Source of the DNA: Streptococcus ratti FA-1 = DSM 20564
GTDB lineage: Bacteria; Bacillota; Bacilli; Lactobacillales; Streptococcaceae
NCBI RefSeq assembly: GCF_000286075.1
Contig: NZ_AJTZ01000005.1
Coordinates: forward strand, 372,001 to 436,000
Length of the DNA stretch: 64,000 nt
Direction of reading: 5' to 3'
The notes beneath the pieces are model-generated. The model did not search any database. It worked only from the letters and a program-made list of their open reading frames with translations, and had not been told where the DNA came from. The translations under genes and the position numbers were made by a program. How positions within the stretch are numbered: the first letter of the stretch is position 1; every line of letters begins with the position of its first letter. Of this stretch, positions 57,149 through 64,000 are shown in pieces.

Positions 57149-58045
57149 GTGAATGATCAAGAACTTAAAACGATGATCCAAAGTATTCTTTCGGAAGTTA
57201 TGGCAAAAGAAGAGGTTCCACTGCCATCAAGGGCCGAAAGTGAGCAAAATCAGGAAATAGATTCTCTTTCTCATGCGACTGAGTCTGAAGAATTACCGGA
57301 TATCTCAGCAACTCGTATTCAAGACCAATATCTGGTCCCTCATCCTTTTAACAAAGAAGCATTTATGAAATTAAAAGCAAAAACCCCTGCGCGTGTTGGT
57401 CTATGGCGTACAGGAACACGTTATTTAACAGAACCTATGCTGCGTTTTCGTCTAGATCATGCTGCTGCACAGGATGCTGTTTTCAACGATGTTGATGAAG
57501 AAATTATTAAAAAAATGAATTTTGTTCCTGTCAAGACAATTTGTCAGGACAAAGATGAATATTTAACACGTCCAGATTTTGGCCGAAAATTTGATGATGA
57601 AAATGCGGAGGTCATTGCCAAAACCATCAAGCCAAATGCTAAGGTTGTCGTTTTAGTTGGTGATGGTCTGAGTTCTGCAGCTATTGAAGCTAATATTGAA
57701 CAAGTATTGCCTTCTTTAGAGCAGGGATTAAAAAATCATCATTTAGAAATAGGGAATATTCTATTTATAAAATACTGCCGTGTGCCTTCAATGGACCAAA
57801 TTGGGGATATTACCAATGCTGAAGTTATTTGTTTATTAGTTGGTGAACGTCCAGGATTGGCAACTGCCGAATCAATGAGTGCTTATATGGCTTATCGTCC
57901 CCATGTTGGTTTGGCTGAAGCAAAGCGCACAGTTATCTCTAACATTCACAGCGGCGGAACTCCGGCTGTAGAAGCAGGTGCTTATATTGCTGATACTATA
58001 CAGAAAATGTTAGATGCTAAGAAATCTGGTGTTGATTTATATTAA
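57149..58045 (+). CDS. eutC: Ethanolamine ammonia-lyase small subunit EutC
   Basis: The 298-residue small subunit that completes the cobalamin site. GTG start at 57149 behind ACAGGAGG. The N-terminal helix [20 protein letters not shown] plus a flexible Glu/Ser-rich linker (about 20-60) resembles a cargo-targeting peptide. The core has [47 protein letters not shown] and [20 protein letters not shown], all of the family. Confidence 0.96.
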   Translation: MNDQELKTMIQSILSEVMAKEEVPLPSRAESEQNQEIDSLSHATESEELPDISATRIQDQYLVPHPFNKEAFMKLKAKTPARVGLWRTGTRYLTEPMLRFRLDHAAAQDAVFNDVDEEIIKKMNFVPVKTICQDKDEYLTRPDFGRKFDDENAEVIAKTIKPNAKVVVLVGDGLSSAAIEANIEQVLPSLEQGLKNHHLEIGNILFIKYCRVPSMDQIGDITNAEVICLLVGERPGLATAESMSAYMAYRPHVGLAEAKRTVISNIHSGGTPAVEAGAYIADTIQKMLDAKKSGVDLY

Positions 58046-58061
58046 GAAAGGAGATTCCCTA

Positions 58062-58715
58062 ATGATTGGAGAACGTTTAGGTGCTAAAGTACTCAGTGTC
58101 CAAGTTATTCCAAATGTAGATGCTGCCTTAATAAAAGCATTGAATTTGAATGAAAATCAAAAAAGTTTGGGAATTATCACTTCTGATTGTGATGACGTTA
58201 CCTATGTAGCCTTAGATGAGGCAACCAAAGCAGCCGAAGTTGAAGTCGTTTATGGCCGAAGCATGTATGCTGGAGCTGGCAACGCATCAACAAAATTAGC
58301 TGGAGAAGTAATAGGTATTTTAGCTGGTCCCAGTCCATCAGAAGTAAAGAGCGGACTTGAAGCAGCTGTCCGTGTCATTGAGACAGAAGCGAGTTTTTAC
58401 AGCGCAAATGATGATGATTCTATACCTTATTTTGCGCACTGCATTTCAAGGAGCGGCAGTTATCTCTCGGAAGGAGCAAATGTTTCTGTGGGTGAAGCTA
58501 TTGCTTACCTGATAGCACCTCCGGCTGAAGCCATCGTAGCTATAGATGCAGCCTTAAAAGTTGCAGATGTCAGCATGGGAGTCTTTTATGGCCCGCCTTC
58601 AGAAACAAATTTTGCTGGTGCATTGTTAACAGGAAGTCAGTCTGCCTGCAAAGCTGCCTGTGATGCTTTCGCAAGGTCAGTCATTGATGTAGCGAATGCT
58701 CCTATCAAATATTAA
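58062..58715 (+). CDS. eutL: Shell protein EutL, tandem BMC
   Basis: A 217-residue tandem-BMC protein that forms pseudo-hexameric trimers with a gated central pore. N-terminus MIGERLGAKVLSVQVIPNVD, AGNASTKLAGEVIGILAGPSPSEVKSG in the first half, and EAIAYLIAPPAEAIVAIDAALKVADVSMGVFYGPPSETNFAG in the second are diagnostic. ATG 58062 with GAAAGGAGA upstream replaces an earlier in-frame start inside eutC. Confidence 0.96.
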   Translation: MIGERLGAKVLSVQVIPNVDAALIKALNLNENQKSLGIITSDCDDVTYVALDEATKAAEVEVVYGRSMYAGAGNASTKLAGEVIGILAGPSPSEVKSGLEAAVRVIETEASFYSANDDDSIPYFAHCISRSGSYLSEGANVSVGEAIAYLIAPPAEAIVAIDAALKVADVSMGVFYGPPSETNFAGALLTGSQSACKAACDAFARSVIDVANAPIKY

Positions 58716-58728
58716 GTAGGTGATGATA

Positions 58729-59271
58729 GTGGCAAAAAAGGCATTAGGAATGATTGAAGTTAGAGGCTTGTTAGGGTCTATTGTGGCTGCTGATACTGCT
58801 GTTAAGACTGCTGATGTACGTATTGTAAATCAAAGTACAATTAAAGGAGGGTTGACAAGCGTAGAATTATTTGGTGATGTTGGAGCAATTAAAGAAGCTG
58901 TCGACAATGCGAAAGGGGTGGTTAGTAAAATGAATTGTTATATTAGTTCTAATATTATTGCTAATCTTGATCCTCAAGTTGAAGAAATGATATTGCAATC
59001 ATTATTTAGCTATACCGAAAAGACAGATGATACAGCAAAAAAGATTTCTGAAAAAAAGGAGGTTAAACAGGCTGCTGACAGCAAGTACATTTACAATCAG
59101 TTTTTGAATAAAATTAAGCGCGAAAAAATTGACAATCTTGAGGAGTTAAAAGTAACAGAACTACGCTCCTTAGCCTATGCTTTGGAATTAGAGTCCATGA
59201 CCAAAAAAGAAATAAAATTTGCAAATAAGCAAACATTAATAAAGAAATTAAAAGAGGAAGGAGTGGAATAA
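58729..59271 (+). CDS. eutK: Shell protein with BMC domain and basic C-terminal domain, EutK-like
   Basis: A 180-residue protein from GTG 58729 (AGGTGAT upstream). Residues 1-85 are one BMC domain (ALGMIEVRGLLGSIVAADTAVKTADV; SVELFGDVGAIKEAVDNAK). A Lys/Glu-rich linker follows, and residues about 120-180 form a small basic helical domain (YNQFLNKIKREKIDNLEEL ... TLIKKLKEEG) recalling the nucleic-acid-binding tail of enterobacterial EutK or a SAP-like fold. It overlaps nothing but ends one base before the eutE start. Confidence 0.8.
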   Translation: MAKKALGMIEVRGLLGSIVAADTAVKTADVRIVNQSTIKGGLTSVELFGDVGAIKEAVDNAKGVVSKMNCYISSNIIANLDPQVEEMILQSLFSYTEKTDDTAKKISEKKEVKQAADSKYIYNQFLNKIKREKIDNLEELKVTELRSLAYALELESMTKKEIKFANKQTLIKKLKEEGVE

Positions 59272-59272
59272 T

Positions 59273-60739
59273 GTGCTTGATAAAGATTTAGCTTCTATCC
59301 AGGAAACACGCGATTTATTGCGAAAAGCGAGTGCAGCTCAAAAAGAGTTAGCAAAAATGACTCAAGAAAAAATTGACAGCATTTGCAAAGTTATCGCTAA
59401 AGCGGGATTTGATCATCGTCAAGAGCTGGCTAAACAGGCTGTTGAAGAAACAGGTTTTGGCAAGTGGCAGGATAAAGTTATTAAAAATGAATTTGCTTCA
59501 AAACGGGTCTTTGAAGCAATTAAGGATATGAAGACGGTAGGTATCCTGCGGGAAGATGAAGAAAAAAGACTGACAGAGATTGGTGTGCCTATAGGAGTGA
59601 TTGCTGCTCTTGTCCCTTCTACCAATCCAACTTCGACTGTTATTTATAAGGCTTTGATTGCAATTAAGGCTGGAAATGCTATTGTTTTTTCACCGCATCC
59701 AGCTGCAAAAAAATGTATTCATAGAACAGTTGAATTGATTCGCTCAGCAATTGTTGAAGCTGGCTGTCCTGTTGATGCCATCAGCGTTCAAGATACTTTA
59801 ACAATGGCTGGAACAGAAGAATTAATGAAAAACAACTTGACAAAATTAATTTTGGCAACAGGCGGTTCAGCAATGGTTAAGGCAGCTTACTCTTCGGGAA
59901 GGCCAGCAATTGGCGTTGGCCCTGGGAACGGCCCAGCCTACATAGAAAGCAGTGCCGATATTAAAACAGCTGTAAAAAATATTATCGCTTCCAAAACCTT
60001 TGATAATGGGACAATCTGTTCATCTGAACAATCAATTATCACCGATAGCAAAATTAAAAATCAAGTGATTGCAGAGTTAAAAAAGGAAAACGCTTATTTC
60101 TTAAACCATGAAGAATCTGCAAAACTGGCAAAATTAATTCTGCGTGATAATGGTACCATGAATCCTCAGATTGTAGGCAAGGATGCTAATACTATTGCAA
60201 AATTGACTGGTTTACAAGTACCAAGTGATACTACTGTTCTTATTGCTCCAGAAACAAAAGTGGGAAACACTATCCCTTATTCTCGTGAAAAGTTGGGGCC
60301 GATATTAGCATTTTACACGGTTGATACATGGCAGGAGGCCTGCCGTTTATGCTGTGAGATTTTAACTAATGAAGGGGCTGGACATACCATGACCATTCAT
60401 TCGCGAAACGATAATATTATCAGAGCCTTTGCCTTGGAAAAACCAGTATCTCGTTTGTTGGTCAACACATTGGGAACACTTGGCGGAATTGGAGCAACGA
60501 CAAATTTATTTCCAGCTTTAACACTTGGCTGCGGGGCTGTTGGAGGAAGTTCAACATCTGACAATATCAGTCCGCTTAATCTGATTAACATTAAGCGTGT
60601 TGTCCACGGTGTTCGTACAATGGAAGACATTCGTGGCACAGCTGGAGAAGAGAAGGTAAAGACAGTTGATGGCGATCTTTCTCAGGAAGAAATCATTGAT
60701 TTGTTAGTTAACAAGGTTATTAATAAACTTAATGTATGA
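59273..60739 (+). CDS. eutE: CoA-acylating acetaldehyde dehydrogenase EutE
   Basis: A 488-residue aldehyde dehydrogenase turning acetaldehyde, CoA and NAD+ into acetyl-CoA and NADH. The start is GTG 59273, behind GAGGAAGGAG. The first 20 residues ([18 protein letters not shown]) form an amphipathic helix typical of encapsulation peptides. [26 protein letters not shown] residues near 108, [20 protein letters not shown] near 197 and the catalytic Cys in [14 protein letters not shown] near 248 define the family. Confidence 0.95.
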   Translation: MLDKDLASIQETRDLLRKASAAQKELAKMTQEKIDSICKVIAKAGFDHRQELAKQAVEETGFGKWQDKVIKNEFASKRVFEAIKDMKTVGILREDEEKRLTEIGVPIGVIAALVPSTNPTSTVIYKALIAIKAGNAIVFSPHPAAKKCIHRTVELIRSAIVEAGCPVDAISVQDTLTMAGTEELMKNNLTKLILATGGSAMVKAAYSSGRPAIGVGPGNGPAYIESSADIKTAVKNIIASKTFDNGTICSSEQSIITDSKIKNQVIAELKKENAYFLNHEESAKLAKLILRDNGTMNPQIVGKDANTIAKLTGLQVPSDTTVLIAPETKVGNTIPYSREKLGPILAFYTVDTWQEACRLCCEILTNEGAGHTMTIHSRNDNIIRAFALEKPVSRLLVNTLGTLGGIGATTNLFPALTLGCGAVGGSSTSDNISPLNLINIKRVVHGVRTMEDIRGTAGEEKVKTVDGDLSQEEIIDLLVNKVINKLNV

Positions 60740-60756
60740 AGCAGGAGGAAAGCATA

Positions 60757-61026
60757 ATGAATAACGCACTAGGAATGATTGAAACTAAAGGTTTGGTAGC
60801 AGCCATTGAAGCCGCAGATGCCATGGTCAAGGCAGCCAATGTCAATCTTATTGGCAAAGAACATGTCGGCGGCGGTCTGGTCACCGTCATGGTTCGCGGT
60901 GATGTCGGCGCGGTCAAAGCGGCAACCGATGCGGGAGCCAATGCCGCATCAGCGGTTGGAGAACTAATTTCGGTTCATGTAATCCCGCGTCCGCATACAG
61001 AAGTAGACAGCATTTTGCCTAACTAA
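60757..61026 (+). CDS. eutM: Major shell protein EutM
   Basis: An 89-residue single-BMC protein, [28 protein letters not shown] with the pore-loop [27 protein letters not shown] and ending [20 protein letters not shown]. Flat hexamers of this protein tile the facets of the microcompartment. ATG 60757 follows AGGAGGAAAG. Codons here are richer in GC than in the flanking genes. Confidence 0.96.
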   Translation: MNNALGMIETKGLVAAIEAADAMVKAANVNLIGKEHVGGGLVTVMVRGDVGAVKAATDAGANAASAVGELISVHVIPRPHTEVDSILPN

Positions 61027-61184
61027 AAATAGAAGAAAGAAGATGAGGTATTCCTGTGTTTTAAAATAATTGAGTCTGGGATAAAAGGTCCCATTCTCTT
61101 TAAAAGCATTACACCTGCCGCATCTGCTTAATATCTATTAACTACAAAATGAGTTTTCCATAATTGTTTAGAGGTAAAAGGCAA
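61027..61184 (+). promoter_or_regulatory. Intergenic hairpin between eutM and pduL
   Basis: This 158-base gap is the largest inside the operon past eutG. GAG-tc-TGGGA (61072-61081) pairs with TCCCA-tt-CTC (61089-61098), followed by TTTAAAA. It may be a weak terminator or an RNA-processing site that lowers expression of the genes behind the abundant shell protein, or a remnant of a small streptococcal repeat. Confidence 0.4.
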
Positions 61185-61817
61185 ATGGATTTAAGTCATA
61201 TGGATGCAATTACAAATGAAGTAGTTGCAAGAGTAAAAGAACAAATGCTTCCTTCATTTGAAGTAGAAGCATCAGGGAGACATATACATTTATCTGAGAA
61301 AGATTTACATACCTTATTGGGAGAGCATGCTCAACTGACACCAGTAAAAAGTTTATCACAGCCTGGCCAGTTTGTCTCACAAGTTCGTTTAACTGTTTTA
61401 GGGCCTAAAGGAGCTCTGCACAATGTTGCTGTTTTAGGCCCCACACGAACTGAGACACAGGTTGAGCTATCATTGACAGATGCACAAAACATTGGGATTA
61501 GCGCTCCTATTCGGCTCAGCGGTGACATCAAAGGAAGTCCGGGAATTACGATTATTAATGGTGGCTTTGCTGTGACAATTGATCACGGAGTCATTGCAGC
61601 TAGGAGGCATATTCATGTTAAAACGGCAGATGCAAAAGCACTGGGTGTGACTGACCGAGAAATTGTGCAAGTTAAAATAGACGCAAAAAGGCCACTTATT
61701 TTTGATGATGTTGTTATTCGGATAGATGATAATTTTTGTACCATGATGCATATTGACTACGATGAAGCGAATGCCTGCGGTTTTAAAAAAGGAATCAGAG
61801 CAACTATTGTGAGATGA
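61185..61817 (+). CDS. pduL: Phosphate acyltransferase, PduL type (EutD role)
   Basis: A 210-residue PduL-family enzyme converting acetyl-CoA to acetyl-phosphate and free CoA, which recycles CoA inside the shell. Two beta-barrel halves each bring a zinc-binding His set: EASGRHIHLSEKDLHTLLG near residue 30 and ITIDHGVIAARRHIHV near 138. VLGPTRTETQVELS lies between. The N-terminal helix (AITNEVVARVKEQML) resembles a targeting peptide. ATG 61185 is preferred to a TTG at 61164; GAGGTAAAAGG lies between the two. Confidence 0.92.
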   Translation: MDLSHMDAITNEVVARVKEQMLPSFEVEASGRHIHLSEKDLHTLLGEHAQLTPVKSLSQPGQFVSQVRLTVLGPKGALHNVAVLGPTRTETQVELSLTDAQNIGISAPIRLSGDIKGSPGITIINGGFAVTIDHGVIAARRHIHVKTADAKALGVTDREIVQVKIDAKRPLIFDDVVIRIDDNFCTMMHIDYDEANACGFKKGIRATIVR

Positions 61818-61823
61818 TGAAGA

Positions 61824-62456
61824 ATGGATATGAATCAATTAATTCAGCAAGTAAGTGATCAAGTAATGGAGCGTTTGACTCAAAATAGGCCCATATATTA
61901 TGTTATTGGTTCTCATTTAACTAAAGTTGAATCCTACTTGCTGCAACAAGGCATGACTGTAAAAAAAGAGTTGCCAGCGTTAGAGGAAGCAGTACAGGAA
62001 CATTTTATCGTTGTGGAAATTAGCTCTTTAAAATCATTGATTCGGATAGCTAATCTAATTGCTGTCAATCAATTAGAAGATTTGGTTGTTGAGAGCTTGT
62101 TGACCGGCCGGCCTCTCTTTGTTCAATTAACTGCTGAAGTGCCAATCAACAGCCATCTTGTTTCAAAAATAAATGCGGCTAAAAGAGAGCTTATTAAAAT
62201 GGGAGCCAGACTCATAAAAGAAAATAATTTAGAGTATTATTTCCCGCCGTTTGGCAAGTCATGCAGAGCTCCGTTTGAGCAGACAAGATGCAGTAAAAAC
62301 GGTACAAGCAAAAAGCAGCTCATTTCCTTGAAAGTCTTAAAAGATAATTATCCCTTGGATGAACTGACAACATTTGATCTTAGTCCTAATATGATACTGA
62401 CAGCACTGGCAAGAGACTATCTTCGTGAGAACAATATTCAAATAGTGAAGGAGTGA
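61824..62456 (+). CDS. Ethanolamine utilisation protein of unknown function
   Basis: 210 residues. This corresponds to a conserved protein found in Gram-positive eut operons, for which no activity is established. The N-terminus MNQLIQQVSDQVMERL is an amphipathic helix, then a Rossmann-like alpha/beta stretch (PIYYVIGSHLTKVESYLLQQG; VVEISSLKSLIRIANLIAV). Two cysteines (GKSCRAPFEQTRCSKNG, about residues 150-161) and a C-terminal DLSPNMILTALARDYLRENNIQIVKE follow. It could be a cargo or scaffold protein. ATG overlaps nothing and sits six bases after pduL. Confidence 0.75.
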   Translation: MDMNQLIQQVSDQVMERLTQNRPIYYVIGSHLTKVESYLLQQGMTVKKELPALEEAVQEHFIVVEISSLKSLIRIANLIAVNQLEDLVVESLLTGRPLFVQLTAEVPINSHLVSKINAAKRELIKMGARLIKENNLEYYFPPFGKSCRAPFEQTRCSKNGTSKKQLISLKVLKDNYPLDELTTFDLSPNMILTALARDYLRENNIQIVKE

Positions 62457-62461
62457 GGCAA

Positions 62462-62731
62462 ATGTTTATTGGTAAAGTCGTTGGGAATTTATGGTCAACT
62501 AAAAAGGATGATAAATTAAATGGCAAAAGATTTTTAGTCATTCAAAAATTTACCAGTCAAAAAACAGTCGCTGCAGATATTTTAGTGGCAGCGGATAAGG
62601 TTGGAGCAGGGATTGGAGAAACAGTTCTAGTAGCCACAGGAACAAATGCAAAATATACATTTGATGATAAAAATTTGCCAATAGATATGGCTATCATTGG
62701 AATTATTGACTCATTTGATATAACAGAATAA
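62462..62731 (+). CDS. eutN: Shell vertex protein EutN
   Basis: An 89-residue protein of the EutN/CcmL family: MFIGKVVGNLWSTKKDDKLNGKRFLVIQ, ADKVGAGIGETVLVATGTNAKY and ending DMAIIGIIDSFDI. Pentamers close the vertices of the shell. ATG 62462 follows GGAGTGAGG; a GTG at 62453 is inside the previous gene. Confidence 0.95.
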   Translation: MFIGKVVGNLWSTKKDDKLNGKRFLVIQKFTSQKTVAADILVAADKVGAGIGETVLVATGTNAKYTFDDKNLPIDMAIIGIIDSFDITE

Positions 62732-62742
62732 TAGGTGAAATT

Positions 62743-63843
62743 ATGGGAATTAATGAAATCGTTATTTGGATTATCACCATTTTTATGGTTTTAGGAGGTA
62801 TTGATTACTGTCTGGGAAAGAAAATAGGATTAGGTGAAAAATTTGAGGAAGGAGTTATGGCCATGGGAGCTTTGACGCTATCAATGGCAGGTATTATTGT
62901 TATTGCTCCTTTACTCTCAGAATTACTCAGTCCAGTCATTGTCCCGATTTATAAATTGCTGGGGGCAGATCCCAGTATGTTTGCTGGAACTATTTTAGCT
63001 AATGATATGGGAGGATTTTTCCTAGCTAGGTCAATGGCATCAAATGCAACAATCGGTCAGTTTTCAGGTGCTATACTAGGTGCTATGATGGGGGCGACCA
63101 TTGTCTTTTCCATTCCAGTATCATTGGGGATTATCAAAAAAGAAGATCAAGAATATTTAGCGATTGGTATTCTTTGCGGTTTAATGTCTATTCCTTTTGG
63201 TGCCTTTGTTGGAGGTATCCTGCAAGGAATCAATCCTATGCTGGTGCTGCAAAATTTGGTTCCGATTATCATTGTAGCTGTTTTGATAGCCTTAGGCTTG
63301 TGGAAAATGCCTAAGAAAATGATTTCAGGTTTTAAAGTATTTGGGCAAGGCGTAGTTATTGTAGCAATTTTCGGCCTAGTTTTAGGGGGATTTGAATTGC
63401 TGACAGGTGTTAAGCTTATTAAATCCACGGAAAATATTTCCTCTGCCTTTGAAATTGTGGGAACGATTGGGATTACTTTGGCTGGTGCTTATGGCTTGGT
63501 GTTTGCTATCAATAAATTCTTCCAAAGGCCTTTGATGAAACTTGGCAATCTTTTGGGGATGAATGATGTTTCTGCAGCAGGTCTGGTAGCTTCGCTGGCT
63601 AATAATATTGCTATGTTTCAAACCATGAAGGATATGGATAAGCGCGGCAAGATTATTAATGTAGCTTTTGCGGTCTGTGCTTCCTTTACCTTTGGCGATC
63701 ATCTTGGATTTACGGCTGGTGTTGCCCCCAAATTGGTGGTTCCGATGATTGTTAGTAAATTAGTTGGAGGAATTGTCGGTATTGTGATTGCCTTGGCAGT
63801 TGTCAATAGACAATTTCCAGAAAATGACTTGAAGGAGAAGTGA
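62743..63843 (+). CDS. eutH: Ethanolamine permease EutH
   Basis: A 366-residue membrane protein with about ten hydrophobic segments. IVIWIITIFMVLGGIDYCLGK at the start, ILANDMGGFFLARSMA near residue 85 and GLVASLANNIAMFQTMKDMDKRGKIINVAFAVCASFTFGDHLGF near 285-315 are the family features. It imports ethanolamine, mostly needed when external ethanolamine is protonated. It lies three bases before eutQ. Confidence 0.95.
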   Translation: MGINEIVIWIITIFMVLGGIDYCLGKKIGLGEKFEEGVMAMGALTLSMAGIIVIAPLLSELLSPVIVPIYKLLGADPSMFAGTILANDMGGFFLARSMASNATIGQFSGAILGAMMGATIVFSIPVSLGIIKKEDQEYLAIGILCGLMSIPFGAFVGGILQGINPMLVLQNLVPIIIVAVLIALGLWKMPKKMISGFKVFGQGVVIVAIFGLVLGGFELLTGVKLIKSTENISSAFEIVGTIGITLAGAYGLVFAINKFFQRPLMKLGNLLGMNDVSAAGLVASLANNIAMFQTMKDMDKRGKIINVAFAVCASFTFGDHLGFTAGVAPKLVVPMIVSKLVGGIVGIVIALAVVNRQFPENDLKEK

Positions 63844-63846
63844 TTA

Positions 63847-64000
63847 ATGGAGATCGATGAATATAAAATTGAAGCCTTGGTTCGGGAAACCTTGCTGGAA
63901 ATGATGGATGAAAATAAACCACTTAAAGCTTGTGCGTGTTATGGTGTGAAAAAGATAGAGCTGCCCTTTGTTAAAACACGACCTCAAGACCGCTTGGATA
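63847..64000 (+). CDS. eutQ: EutQ, start of gene (cut by window end)
   Basis: ATG 63847 behind AAGGAGAAG opens a frame that is still open at the last base (51 codons visible). It begins MEIDEYKIEALVRETLLEMM and continues KKIELPFVKTRPQDRLD, which fits the N-terminus of EutQ. EutQ is a cupin protein with reported acetate kinase activity and a role in shell formation. Only the N-terminal helix, another possible targeting peptide, can be judged here. Confidence 0.75.
   Translation, partial: MEIDEYKIEALVRETLLEMMDENKPLKACACYGVKKIELPFVKTRPQDRLD

Overview
The window comes from a low-GC Firmicute, very probably a Streptococcus of the mutans type. Its backbone order is rpsU, mscL, dnaG-rpoD, a DUF59 gene, rmlD, rgpA-F, side-chain genes, gor, folC, a cysteine desulfurase gene, thiI, capA-like and rplU-prp-rpmA. 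From memory this is the Streptococcus mutans order. Two accessory blocks interrupt it: an accessory Sec/serine-rich adhesin locus between thiI and the capA-like gene, and an ethanolamine utilisation (eut) locus after rpmA. The species cannot be fixed from the sequence alone.

Bases 1-8055 hold a solute-binding lipoprotein gene, rpsU, mscL (minus strand), a membrane-anchored beta-helix protein gene, the dnaG-rpoD-DUF59 operon and rmlD. Bases 8193-20441 are one tightly overlapping operon for the rhamnose-glucose cell-wall polysaccharide: rgpA, rgpB, the ABC exporter rgpC/rgpD, rgpE, rgpF, a glycerol-phosphate transferase (sccH type), a polytopic GT-C-like protein and a GT2 polyprenyl-phosphate glycosyltransferase. 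Two divergent secreted CHAP proteins follow (20614-24515), then gor, folC, a small membrane protein gene, the cysteine desulfurase gene and thiI.

Bases 30877-45151 form the accessory Sec locus: a small single-pass membrane protein gene not expected there, gtf3, secY2, asp1-3, secA2, gtfA, gtfB, and the substrate. The substrate is a serine-rich-repeat LPXTG adhesin whose non-repeat region looks like a choice-of-anchor A domain. GtfA/GtfB should start O-GlcNAc glycosylation, Gtf3 should extend it, and SecA2/SecY2/Asp1-3 should export the product. A capA-like gene, a frameshifted GNAT gene and the L21-leader/rplU-prp-rpmA operon follow.

Bases 48885-64000 carry eutS-eutP-eutT-eutG-eutS2-eutV-eutW-eutA-eutB-eutC-eutL-eutK-eutE-eutM-pduL-(eut unknown)-eutN-eutH-eutQ (cut by the window end). 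Ethanolamine enters (EutH) and is split by AdoCbl-dependent EutBC (reactivated by EutA, cofactor from EutT). The acetaldehyde is reduced by EutG or converted by EutE and the PduL-type enzyme to acetyl-phosphate, inside a shell of EutS/L/K/M/N. The sequence shows an AdoCbl riboswitch leader ahead of eutS and a clear ANTAR-type dual-hairpin antiterminator ahead of eutG, matching the EutV/EutW two-component system encoded in the locus.

The most interesting points are the composite eutS leader with a duplicated terminator arm, the eutG ANTAR site, the unusual adhesin head domain, and the small SecE-like ORF at the start of the accessory Sec locus.
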